From Microthyrium microscopicum (lineage: Eukaryota; Ascomycota; Dothideomycetes; Microthyriales; Microthyriaceae), in the NCBI GenBank assembly GCA_010405405.1, contig MU004232.1, positions 2,707,262 through 2,771,261 on the forward strand: DNA of 64,000 nt. Direction: 5' to 3'. Every line of letters begins with the position of its first letter. Within the stretch, counting starts at the first letter, position 1. Positions 40,601 to 54,600 of the stretch are shown here, one piece after another. The notes under the pieces are model-generated. The model made no database searches, was not told the origin of the DNA, and saw only the letters and a list, made by a program, of their open reading frames with translations. A program made the translations under genes and the position numbers.

Positions 40601-43600
40601 TTAGTACTAATACCTACTCTAGCTTAGAAGCTATGAAAGTAAGTATAAAATAGCTAGTAGAATTTAATTTCACTATATAACTAAGGATTATTATTAGGTA
40701 TTTATATTTAAAATTAGCATAATATTATATATTAGTATAAAGTATAAAAACTTAGGAAAATAGCTATTTATTTTTTAGTATAGTATCTATAAGATATATA
40801 TTAAGGCTAAAAGCCTTATCTTACTAGAATCTTACTTAGAGTAGATAAATTATATTAATAAGTATAAGAAAGGACTTAGTAGTTCTACTTTATAGTATAG
40901 CAAGCCTAGATAGGCTATAATATCTAATTAGGAGATAGCTAAGACTTTATTTCTTAGATACTATACTAAAATTAATTATATCTATACTATAGATAGAGTA
41001 TAGTAGAAGCTTATTTTTAGGCTTTTAAGCGTAGATTAATAGTTTTAGTAGCTTTCGTAATAGAATCTTAGGAAACTAGGTATCTTAGTACTTAAAAACT
41101 AGTCTCTTATATTAATAGCTAACGTCTCTAATAGAAAGTCTATAGAAATATTATATAATTATTAAGAGTATAATAATCGTATCTATTTTTAGAGAAGATA
41201 GCTTAATAACTATTACCTAAAGTATAAATACTCTTTTATTAAAAGCGCTACTTCTAAAACTAGAACTTAAAAGTTACTATATTTATTAAAGTACTTAAGT
41301 CTATAAACTATTTATAAAACTTAAAAAAGAAGCTCTTCTAATTATATAGTAATAGTAAGGTACGACCTAGATAAATACGTATTACTATATATAAGTAATT
41401 TTATCTCCTTAGTATATAAATTAATTATCTAAACGTAGTATTTAGTAATAAGATATTTCTATATTATAGTTCTATACTTAGGGTAGTACTTTCTAGAAAA
41501 CTAGAAAACTATTTAGTTCTCTTTATAGCAATCCTAGCATTTTAGGCAATAGGCCTTTAAATAATTAGATATAGAACTATATAGTAGTAAGTAAGCTTAT
41601 TACTATACTATCCTTATAATATCTATCTTTATTAAGAATAGTAGTTAATAATCCTTAGGCCTATATCTAGGCTAAAGTAGTAGTATTTAGGGATATCTCT
41701 TTATAAAGTTCTTTATATAATTTTTACTTAATATTAACTTATAGATTATATTAGTCTTTACTCTAGTTACTATTAGTTAGCTATTTATACTATAGAATCC
41801 TAGTAATTAACTAATAGTCCTTTAATTATAGCCTATACTAGCTATCTACTTAGATAACTCTAATACTCTTAAAGAAAGTAATTACTTACTATTATATAAT
41901 AGTACTTTTTTAATTTAGGTATCTATATTATTTTAGTAATGTATTTTTAGTCCTAAGCTAAAGGGAAAAGATTTAAATAGTAAGTATTAGAGGATTAGAC
42001 TAAATTATATAAAAAATCTCTAAAGGCTTTTATAAGCTAGGTAAAAAGCTTAGTCTATAATTTAACTATATAAGTAAAGTTAATTACTTTATTAGCTCTT
42101 ATTTAATAACTTTTATAACAAGTAGGTAGCTTAAATACTTAGATTACTAGATAAAAGCTTATACTTAATAGTAGACTACTTCTAAGGATGCTACTATAAT
42201 TATAAGCTATAGTTCTAATAGGCTTAGCTTATTATAAAATATATATATATTCTATATACGTACGTAGTATTACTTACTAAAGTATTAGTATAGCTCTTCT
42301 AAGAAATTATAGAGAGCTAAGATACTAACTAAAAGACTAAATAATAGGTACTTAATTAAGAATTAAAGCTAATATTATAGGACGTCTAAAATATTATATA
42401 ATTAAGTAAGAAATAGGTTTACTAGGAATTATTTAGATATTAATAATTAAGCTAAAATAGAGTAGGCTTTAATATAGGGAGGAAGTATAAACAAAGTAGG
42501 AAAAGTAAAATAGTTAAGAGAGTTTCATTAATTTCTCTAAATAGTTAGACTAGAGCGTATTATTATAGCACGTTATAAAAACCTTTATACTTTTAAAATT
42601 ATTAAGCTAACTAAAGAGGCTACTATAGTATCTATATACTTTATACGTATCTTCTTATATTACTTATTTAGTTAACGCAATTTATAAAAATCTATTTTAG
42701 TAAGTTACGCCTAATAATAAATTATAGAGATTTACTAAACGATATATTATAGCTTAGTAATAGATTAGAAGCAATAGTACTTTGTACTAAGAAAAGATCT
42801 ATTTACCTTTAAGTAAAATAACCTACTACTTAATCTAAAATATTTTAGTCCTCTATAGCAACCTTATAATAAGAGCATAGAGTTATTATTACTAATTTTT
42901 ATAATATTATAATATCTTGCTCTAGTACTAATAAGGTATTTAGTATACTATTATAGTATATTTTAGATTTACTAGTAGATACTAAATATTATTATTATAG
43001 GTTTACTATTTACGCTATAACTATTTATTTAAGTAAATCTTCTAAGATAATAAGTAATTTAATTCATTATAAGTATAAACTTTATAGCTAGGATACTAAT
43101 AACTAAGCTTTTATTATATAACTTGTCTATACTACTATAGCTAGCCTTGCCTTAGGAATAGCCTAAGTCTTTACTATTATATAACTATACATTAGTATAT
43201 TTACTCTTAAAAATTTAGTAAGCTTAGGTAGTATTATTATACTTAATAGAATATATATCTTTTATACTTAAAAGTCTTACTATTTATAATAAGGTTAAAG
43301 AAATTATTACTTATTTACCTAAACTAATAAAATACTTCCTAAATAGGCCTAGTTATAAATAGCTTTTAACTAAGTATACTAGTACTACTTATTCTTAAGG
43401 TCTTATATAGAAGCCTAAAGAAGTATTATATACTTAATTTTAGTCTAAACTTAGCTATCTTAGCTTAATAGTTAAGAATACACTAGTTAAACCTTATAGT
43501 TTATTTAAAAATAGCATTTTAAAGTATCTAAACCTTCGCTAAAACTAGATTATAAGCTATAACTTATTTAGACTAAACTATAGGTTTTTTATTAACTATT

Positions 43601-46600
43601 ATACTACTTTATAGCTAGTAGCTCTATATAAGCTTAATAGCAAGTATTATATATACTAGTCGTACGTATCTAAATAAACTTATTTAACTTTTTTACTAAA
43701 TTTTAGATAGGTCTTCTCTATAAAATAAGCTCTTTATAGAAGCTTTTATTAATTACTCATAGATATAAGCGTCTAGGTCGTTTACTAAAATACTCTTTTA
43801 ATCATTATTAAAAACTTACTACTAAATATTAATTTTAACTCTTTATTTTATCCTCTTAAGTAGACTCCTAAGTAATTATATAATAATCTATTTTAAAAAC
43901 TATAATTATAGCGTCTTAGGATAAAGAAGGTAGGTAATTATATAGTTTAAAACTTATATAGAGATATATTAAGCTATATTTTAAACAGTTATTAGGTATA
44001 TAAAACTATACTTTAAGTTAGCTTTATAGATAGCTAAAGAAATCTAAGTTAGAGACCTTTAATAATATTATTAAACTTAAAGCAAAATTATTAACTAAGT
44101 TTAGACTCTATAGCCCTATAAGTAAAAGAGTAATAGAGTATTATTAGATTTTATTATAAGTTTATAAAGCGAATAGATAAGTAGTATATTTATAGTATAT
44201 AAATACTATATTCTAAATAATTCTATAGCTTATTATAAAGATTAGTATTCTAAATCTATAAAGTTACTTCTTATTTTAACGTAAGAACTAGAACTCCTTA
44301 TAGGGTTATAGTCTATCTTAGTTTATAGAATAAGATTACTTATAGAATATATTTAATAAGTAAAGATAATACTTAAGTTAGTTATAACGTATTTATTAGA
44401 ATTATTAGTAGTAATTCTAAGTTAAGGTATAAGAAGATTACTATAAGGAGGGTTTATTTAATACTACTAAGCATTATAAGTATAATATTCTATCTATACA
44501 ACCTACTATTTAAAAGAGGTAGTATCCTAAGATATATTTATCTTTATTCTAAGTTAATTCTTTATAACTCTAGTATTAGTAGGTTTAGAATTGCTTATAA
44601 TAGTAGAATCTTTTATATTTAATAAAATGCTATAAGTAGAAAGGCTTAGATATTCTTTATTATAATAAGTAACTATCTTTTGCTTACTAGTAAAGCATTT
44701 TAAATAGTATAGGTATTAGAATAGTTTAAATATCTTAAAGTATTTTTCCTTATACTTACGTAATAGTGTTTTATAGTTAAAAAGTTTTAGATACTTACGC
44801 TTAATACGGTAAGTAAAAGGCTATAATATATAGAATTAGTAATTTAAAAGCTTACTAAGTTAGAGGATAATTTTACTTAATATAATTAATATTTATAGAA
44901 ATTAATACTTAGTATATTGCATTTTACTATTATATAAGTAAGGCCTTTTGCTAGATAAAGTTAATAAGTAATAAAATTATAGCTAAGCCTACAACTTACT
45001 CTTTTTGTAGCTAGAGAAGTATTAGTAGTACACTTTTATTTATAGTTAAGGATCTAAATTTTATATACTTACTAACGTAACTTGCAGTTTTTAGTAATCT
45101 TTAATTTAATTTTATAGTTTAATTTTACTTTTATATCTTTACTATATTTGCTATATTCGCTATATATATCTTTTATTTTGTTTTAGTACTTTTTAACGTA
45201 TTTTTATAGATTTATTATACGTCTATAGCGCTAACTATAAAGCTAATATTTTAGTAAAGAACTTATTTAGTATAGCTATTCTAAGTAGCTACTTACTACT
45301 ACTTTGCTACGACATAGATTCTTTTTTTGTACTATAATAATAGTATTATAACGCGCCACGTAAGTAAAGTATTCATTAAGTAGACTTTCATTCTTTTCTA
45401 GCGTCTATTTAGGTTTAAGTAGTATATCTTTCTATTTAAACAAGAAAGAAGTATTAAATAGAATCTAATATTAAAGAAAGATAAGTAGATAAAAGAAAAG
45501 GAAGTTAGAATAAGATAAGAATTACTTTATAACTACCTACACTATATAGTTATCCTTAGTTAGGTTTTATAAAGTAATTAGTACTTATATAGCGCTACTT
45601 ACTTCCTTTTTCTCATAGAATACTAAGATAAAATAATAAAATTATAAAAAGAATTAGGTAATTAAATAGTAGGTTATCTTTCTTACTATATTTTATAAAA
45701 TAATAATAAGATTTAAGATTATTAGGTAAATTTAACTACGTTATACTAGAAGGTATATATTCTCTCTTAGGTATTTAATCTATATTTAAGATATCTACTT
45801 ATATAGCTATATTAAAATATCTAAACGTAATTATAATATAGTCTAGAGCGCTATATTCCTACTAAACTAATAGTCTATTCTAGTTTCTAGCTAATTAAAA
45901 ATATATTAGCTATTTACTACTATATTATTACTTTAGCTAGTATTTTGCATAGGTTAAAATTTAAGATAATTAGTAATAGTAATTATAGATTAGGTAATAT
46001 AGTAATATAATACGAAGTCTCTTATAAGTTCTATTCCTTAAATTAATAATTATAATATTAAGAGTGCTAATAATGCTAATAAGATATTTAATACTTATTA
46101 TTACTTTACTTTAGCTTATATTATAGTTTACTATAACTCCTATACTAGATGATTTAGTTAGTAATCTTTTAGCTAAGTTAATGCCTAATACTTATTTATA
46201 GACTAATAGAATTATATTTTTATAAAATTTCTTTTCTAGTATACCTCCTACTTAACTATAGCTAGATTCCTAAAGTATTACTATTATCTTTAAGCTGTCT
46301 AAAATTTTTTTAATATTATTTATAGATATATTAATAGTAATAACTATTATAATTAGTCTTATCTAGCTCCTAATAAAGAAGAAGGTTATACGTCTTTAGT
46401 TAGTTAGTAAGCTTAAGTAAATAAACTATTTTTATATAAGGCTTTTTAGCATAATACTTTTTAGTATAGTTTTAAAGCCTTTAGCTAGTATAATAATATC
46501 TAATATAGACTTTATTAGTTTTTTTATAGGTTTAACTACTATGTCTTTAGATTCTACCTATTACTAAGTATGCTGCTTTAGGCTTTACTAGAGTTATAGT

Positions 46601-49600
46601 AGGGTAGAAAGTATATTAAATATTATTTAGGATACTATAGTTTAATTTAGTATTAAAAGAGTTAGATTTAATACTAACTTAATATAAGATAGAAGTATTT
46701 AGTAGGAATAGGATAACTTGTAAGTTATAAGGACCTTAATTCTATATATACTAGTCCTTATAGTATAGGTAATACTAGAATTAGCTATATAGCTAGCCTT
46801 AGTATTTAGTAGTATTTAGGATCCTTTGTTTAGTAGCTAGCCCTATTTAAAAGTAACGTGTACTATAATGCTAAAATATCTTATTAAATAGTAGGTAATT
46901 TATAGGACTAAGTATTTTAGCAATATTTACTTTAGTATACAAGTTAGAAATAGTTATATAGTAATAAGAAGGCTTAGATAGAATATTTAATTTAAGAGAA
47001 GACTATTTTTCTATACTTTGCTATTTAAGATAGTACTTAATGCTTTAGGTAAGAAAGTTAAATAGAGAATTTATATAGAAATATACCTAATATATAGGAG
47101 TACCTTTAATAGTAAGATAGAAACCTTAATACTATACTAATATAAATATCTAAATAGACGTAGCTTTCTACGTTTTCTATACTATATAGAAGAAAAGGGT
47201 AGTTATAGTTTACTTCTTGCTAGTTTAATCGTAATCTCCTATTATAATTAGGCTTAAGCTTAGGATTCTACTTCTATAATTACTTTATATTAAACCTTAT
47301 ACTTTAAAAGAAATCCTTATACCTATATAGTAAATAGCTTATTAATTAGTAATTTATAAGTAAAGTCTTAGGCATTTTATTTTATTACCTCCTTCTAATA
47401 TATAAGTTTAAAAAGGCTTATATTATTTTTAAAGGTAGTAAGCTTAAATTTATAATAAAAATTTATATATCTAGATTAAGTTAAAGCCTTAAGTACTTTT
47501 ATTTTCTTTAGGTTATTAGTAGTTATAATAAGAACTTATCTTAGTTAATTACTAGTTATATTATTAATTACGTTTAATAAACTAGACATTAATAATATAG
47601 ATAGTACTAGGCTAATATTTATTTCTTAGCTACTCTAGCTTTTAATAGAGGTATTAATATTCTTTATTAGTAGAAGACTATAAGGCTTAAGTTTATTAAG
47701 AAGGTGCTTAAGCTTAGCTTTACTTTTAATATTCGTTAGAGAGAGTTCATATAGAATTAGTCTAAATATAGTTACTAGCTCTTTACTAAGGCTAGTTTTC
47801 TTAGTTTTAAGAGGGCTATAGAAGAGATAACCTTATTTATAAAATATATCTTAATGTCTATATAGCTCTTTAGAGGCTAAGAACTCTATTAGATTTATAA
47901 TAACTACGTTTTTTATTACTAGAGATATAATAACTATATTATAAAGGTATAAGCCTCTAATATATTTAATTTAAGGAAACTAAGATATATAAGTTTAGTT
48001 ATAGAACGCTAGTATATATATTTTAATATTTTTCGTATTTTTTTTAAGGTCTTAATTATTTATATAATTTAATAGATTATGAATATAACCTAGATAAAGT
48101 AGTGCCTAAATAATAAGAGGTAGGATAATACTATTGTTACTAAATAACTTATTTAAAGAAATAAGAAGAAGATAAAAGAAAAATATACTATAGTTAAAAA
48201 AAGTAATATACTATTAATATTTAAGTTTATAACTAATTATTTGCAATAGCTTATAAATCTAAGAATTTAGCTAGTTCTTTAAGTTAGGAATAACTAGTTC
48301 TAAGTTACTTTAAGAGAAAGCTTAGAGATATTATATAATATTCTAGGAGGTAGAGTACTAATCTATATATATATAATATAAGCTATTATTTACTACTATT
48401 TCTATAGATGCTATAAGGTAAGGATAGACTCTTAATAAAACGTATAGTATAATAACTATACTAATAATTATTAGCGTAATATCTTAATTAATTAACTTAT
48501 TAATAGTATTTCTTAGGATATTAGCAACCTATAAAAGGCCTAGAATAAGAAAGCTAAGAATACCTAGAGAGCTTGCTAGCGCTACGCGCTCTAGAGTATA
48601 CTCTATAGTACTATTTATAGCGTTTATTTAATAAATAAAATTAAGTATAAGAGTATATTTAGTAAAGATTAGTAAGTATATTATTAGTTGCTATATTTTA
48701 AGGAATATTACGTATTTTAAATAATTATATAGATACCTATAGCCTAAGAGAGAAGCGTACTAGAATACTTATACTAAACCTAAACTATAGATAGAACCTA
48801 TTTTGTTTAATATATAGGTCTAACAATATTCTATAGAATACTATATATAATAATAGAGAAGCTATATTTCTTTACGCACAATAAGTATAGTAGCTTAGGT
48901 GCTATTATAGGCTATATAGAGAAGAAATTAATAGGTTAACAAAGTATTACGTTATAGTAGCCCCTATAGCTATAAAATTAGTAACTTAATAAAAGAGGTT
49001 AGCCTATAGTAAGGACGCTTTAGTAGCTTATATTACGTAGCTACGCTATTATTTATACGTAATTAAGAAATCCTAGCGTATATTTAAGATAAAATCTATA
49101 TAGAGAACTTAATAACTATATTTATATACGCTACTTAGATAGAGGCTAATATTTAGTTTATTATTAAGGAGAATTTATTATACGTTATTTATAAGTTAGT
49201 TAGTATAAACTACTCTAATTTAAATCTTTGCTTTTAGAATCTTAAGCGCTAATATAAGTATAATTATAATTAGCTTACTCATAAAGAGTCTTTTAAGTAA
49301 GTAAAGCTATTTTATAGTAAATATATTATATTAAGTTATAGCGCTACTCACTTAAAACCTAGGTTTAATTCTTTAAGACATAAAAGAGTAAGTAGTTTAG
49401 GATTCTATTAATTCTATTAAACTAAGATAAGAGGCTTTTACTCCTTAGTACTATTTATAGCAAATACTACTTTAGTATAACTTATTAGGGACTATCTTAA
49501 TAATAATTCTAATTGCGTAATATTAAAGTACTAAGTTCTTTTATTCTACGTCTTTAAGGTATATCTTAGCTTAGACTAATACGTAGCCTTTATTACTTTA

Positions 49601-51561
49601 ATAACCTTTAAGGAGCGGATTTTATGCCCTCTATATATAAAGTCGCCTTTATAGAACTTCTATAATATAATTAGCTCTAGTACTTATAGTTTTATTAAGT
49701 ATACTATACTTTAATAATTAATATAAATATTATCCTTTAAAATATATTAAGCTATAGCTACTTAAGTTAACTTCTAGCTAGTTAAGATAAATATAAAAAA
49801 AAGGTAAACTATTAAGATAGACTAAGTAAGTATAGCGTACCTAAATAAGTAAATAGGTAACTATCTACTTACTTAGTAACTATTATATATCTTGCTAGAT
49901 ATTTACTCCTAGTAACCCTAACTAATTACCTATATTATAGTTTATTTTAGTAGTTAAGTTAGTAAATAGTAGATTTAGTTTAGTAGTAAAACTAAATATA
50001 ATGTACTAGTAATAATAGTTATAACTAACGTATATTATAATATAATTACCCTAATATATAAGTTCTTTAGCTTTAATTAGTATAGCTATAAACCCTTATC
50101 GTACGTTATAGGCTAAAAGGTAACTATACTAAGTTTTTTATTTATAATATTATTAAAGTAATTCTTATTAAGTAAAGGAGTAGGATTAGATATTACTACC
50201 TTAAAGTAATAAGTTTACTTCTACTATTTACTAATATAATATTAAGTATATTTCTTTTTTATATTCTAGCCTACTTTATATATATATTATAGTTCTACGC
50301 TACGATTAGCTTTTATAACGTAAATATATATATTAAGGTATTTCTACTTTAATAATTACGCTCTAAGTAATTTATAATAGCTACTATATAAGTAGTTATA
50401 GAAAAACCTACTACTATACGTATACTATTTTAATAGTACTTACTACTATCTTAAATAAGTTATTATATAGGGTTTAAAGTAATTAGTATAGAGTTTAATA
50501 GAAGCTAATCTAAACTTTAATACTCTTTTACTAACTTTAAGAGTAGTTATAAATAAAATCCTATCTAAGTTCTTCTTAACCTACTTTTAGTTTTTTATCT
50601 AAGTAACTTCTACTAGTTAAGAATCTTCTTCTCTTTATTTTTAGATTATAATAGTGTATTAAAGTACGTAAAAATATATTATTCTTTATAGTTTTATACT
50701 AAAGACTCTATAATATAAGTAAAAAAGAAGATATAGTAATTTATTATTTATTAGAGTATAGTAATATCTCTTTTAAGGATTATTATACTTTACGTAGCTT
50801 ATTTAACTTAGCTTAGATTAGGAAAGTATTTCTTACTACGCTTTATAAAACTATTTTTAGTACTAATACGTAGATATAAGTATAAAGTAAGCGAGATAAT
50901 ATAAGGGTAGCTCTATATAAAAGAACTATATAAAACTATACTAATATATTTTATAGTTAGGATAGTTAATTAATAAGACTACCTATTAAGGTACTTATAA
51001 GAATTATATTCTTTAGTTTAGATAGAGTAGATATTATTTATCTTATATTATTTTATAAGGAGTTATAGCTTCGTTTATATAAAAAGACTTAAGAAGAGGT
51101 AGTAAAAAATTATATATAGTAGGCTAGTAATTTCCTTACTTTCTCTTCTAAGAAGTCCTCTATAGTAATTCCTAAGCTAAGAAATAGTTAAGGAGCCTAT
51201 AGTAGGTCTTTTAGCCTTAATACTCTCTTTAGAACTAAAGTTATTATAGTTATTAAGATTATAGAACTTATTAAGTAGTTATACTTCTTATATAATTTGT
51301 ATATTTACTATACCTTAACTTAATTTAAGTTAAAGGTAATAATTAGATTCGTCCTTAAGCTAATATCTTTATCTCTTTTACTACGCTTAGAAATCCTTTT
51401 CTTTTAGGTATTATAGATTTTACGCAATATAATAGTAAAGTTATACGTATAGCTTAAGATAATTACTAAAGAAGTATACTTAGCGTATTTATATAATTTA
51501 CTAATATTTAGTTTTAGATAGTTTATTATTTTTATAATATAGCTTTCTATAAGTACTAGTC

Positions 51562-51607
51562 TATTGTGGCGCGAGAAATAGGTAGGAAATTAACTAGATA
51601 TAATGGT
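51562..51607. other. Small pocket with surviving TpG in TGG context
   Basis: Within 46 bases there are three TpG: TTGTGG with two at 51565-51569, and ATGG near 51604. There is also a GTGGCGCG word. TGG/CCA is the rarest surviving context in the block, with fewer than about twenty noticed in 63 kb, so two here is unusual. It may mark a junction between elements, a short single-copy remnant, or chance. Confidence 0.3.
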
Positions 51608-54600
51608 TTCTAGTAATAAACTTAAGAGGTAGGTAGATATTAATAATAGATTTACTTTCCTTTTAAGGCTAGATGTAGAAGTAATAGATTATATAGAGCT
51701 AAATAGGTTCTTTCTTTTATATAATAAAGATCTAATAATTTAAATAATAAAGTCTATATAATCTTTTCGTATTAATATAGGAAATTTTGCTTCTATTTTA
51801 TTATAATTTAATGTTATATATTAATACTATTATGTAAGTAATAATTGCCTAAATAGACTTGCTTTACTAATATATTGTTTAAAGTATTATAGTCTTAGCA
51901 ATATAGTGCGTATTATTTTCTTAATAAATCGTACGAGTAAGTAATAATTATATACTTAATAGGGATTAATAACTTTATTATTAGGCATATCCTTATCTCT
52001 AGGATAGTCTAAAGAAAGAACTATATTGCTAATTAAGGCCTCCTATTCTAATCTTTTAACTAGTCTTATTAAAGTAGACTTAAAGAAGGCTAGAAGCTAG
52101 GTATATTTTAATTTATTAGGTACTTAAGTAGATAGTTTTTAGAGCTTAAGGCTCTACTTAATTTTTGTACTTCTATATTTTGTTTATAACTATTTAGCTA
52201 TCTTCTTTCTTAATATTATAATAGTCTAGATTATTCTTCTTCTAGGTTTAATTAGTATATATCTATAACGTAGTAAAGTATTTCTAGTATTATACTTTAT
52301 ATTAAAGTAGGGCATTAATTTAATAAAACTTATTCCTTTCTAAAAGCGTATTACTTTAAAGTTGCTTACTAATATAAGACGAGGTCTAATTTTAGTAGCT
52401 AAAAAGGAGAAGCTAGTACTATCTTAAGTAGCTATAACTTCTTCATTCTTATTAATATTAACTATATTTAGTTCTTCTTTATTTAAAGTACACTTAACTA
52501 TAATTTCTAGGTTTCTACTTATTAGCGTAAATATAACGATAATATATTAGAATAATACGCTTTATTAGCTAGAAAATAGAGGTATAATCCTTAAGTCCTT
52601 ACTTAATTCTATAGTAGTATCTTTTATACTTAATTATAATAGTAAGAATATAATTAATATAGAGCTTTTATTAGCAAAGCCTAATATTAAAGAGTTTTAT
52701 AAATAATTAATACTAAGGATATAATTATTATATTTAGAAACCTATAAGTAATAAGCTTTATTAGTTTTACTTAAGATGTTGTAAGTTATAAGAAAGAGAT
52801 TAAAGACTAACGTTCTAGTAGTAGTACTTCTTCTAAAGGTCTTAGGTAACCTAATCTCTAGATTAGGCGTAGCCTAGTCTAAGTTATCTATATCTAAAAC
52901 CTAATTAGCTATAGAAGCTTAGTACTTTTAGTAAAAGAAGCTAATTCCTTTTAGTTATTACTATTACTTCTATAGCTTAGGATAAATTAAGCTAAGATAT
53001 AAGCTTTATTAAGTAAGTAGACTTCTATATAATTATTAGTATAACTAACTATTTAATAGAGCAACTTTTCTAAAAATAGCTTTATAAATGAACTTAAAGA
53101 GCTTCATAGCTATCTTTAACTTAGCTACTAAGAATAGTACTATCTCTATAAGAAGGACCTAAATTATTATATAATTAACTAAGCCTAAGTATTTTTTGTA
53201 GACTATTTTTAGTAGGTCTTAGAAAATAAGGTTACTAATTTAACTTCTAATTAACTTTAGTATAAAATTTAAAAGCTAATCTATAACTATTCATAAAGAG
53301 TTATATTAGACTTAGTTTAGGATTATTCTCTAGTAAGGTAAGAGATAAAGCTTACTAGTAAGTGCTTATAGATTATACAACTATATATTAAGATAATTAG
53401 ATTACTAAAGCTATATAGTAAGTATAGCTAGAAACTACTTAAAACTATATAGAGACTTAGTTTATAACTATAAAATTATATATAGGTAGTAGTACTCTAA
53501 TTTTATAAATAATATAGAATACTTTAATAGTATTTGCTATATTAGTAGTTATTATAATAATAGACTATATAAATAACTTTAAGCACTACTTAGTTATTTC
53601 TTATAACCCTTAATAATTTTCTATAATATTATTAAAGAATTTATAGTAAAGATAGAGGAATATCTAGCTATTAGTAAACCTCTAGTAAAGTATACTAGTA
53701 AGATTATTACTAAAAATAAAATAAAGATATTTAGAAATTAGGGTAAATACAATCTAGTAAGTTATTATTTATAATTTATTATTAGATAAAATAACTAACT
53801 AAACTAGTATATAATATTATTTAATAGTAAATATATTAACGCTTTTAATTACTATATACTAGCTTAATATATTTAATACTCTTATAACTTAAACTCTTAT
53901 ATTAGAGAGTAGGTAGTAGATAGTAAGATATACTTACTAATCTTTATAAAGAAACCTATTAAGAAGTCTAAGAAGATTATAATAAGGTTAGTTTATAAAT
54001 ATATAACGTAATTCTTTAATTAATAAGTTCTTTAGTTCTTTACCTATTTCTAAGCGAAAGTATTAATATAGTGTCCTAACTTATTCTAATAACTCTAGGG
54101 CTTAAATTTAGTAAAGGAAGTAAGTAGAGAATAATATAACTATATCTAAAAGTAACTCTATATATATTAGTTTTTAATTATTTTAACTAAAAACTACTTC
54201 ATTGCTTTATTACTATATAAGACTAAGAACTATAATAATAATAAAGATTAAGAATCTAGCTACCTAATATATAGAGTAAGCGCCTAAAAGAATTTTAGAA
54301 AGACGTTATAGAAGCATAAATTAGATATTTACCTCTTTTATTATAGGCTTTATTTAATCTTTACGCTTATAGTTAATAAACTATATAATAGTTTTACGTT
54401 TCTTAAGATTATTATATTATCTTTTTATAATAACTACTTACGTACTATAGCTCCTAACTTATTAAAGTATTAAAACTCCTTATTCGTATCTACGTTTTAG
54501 AACCTTTTAAACTAGTTATATTTTATATATCTATACTAATTTTAAGTTAGAAATAGCTCTATAATAATAAAGGTAGATAAATATTATCTAATTAGTAACT

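Noticed and set aside
45352-51573. An 8-base inverted pair (CGCGCCAC at 45352-45359, GTGGCGCG at 51566-51573) as possible terminal inverted repeats of a 6.2 kb element
   Set aside because: The match does not extend beyond 8 bases on either side and no target-site duplication was found.
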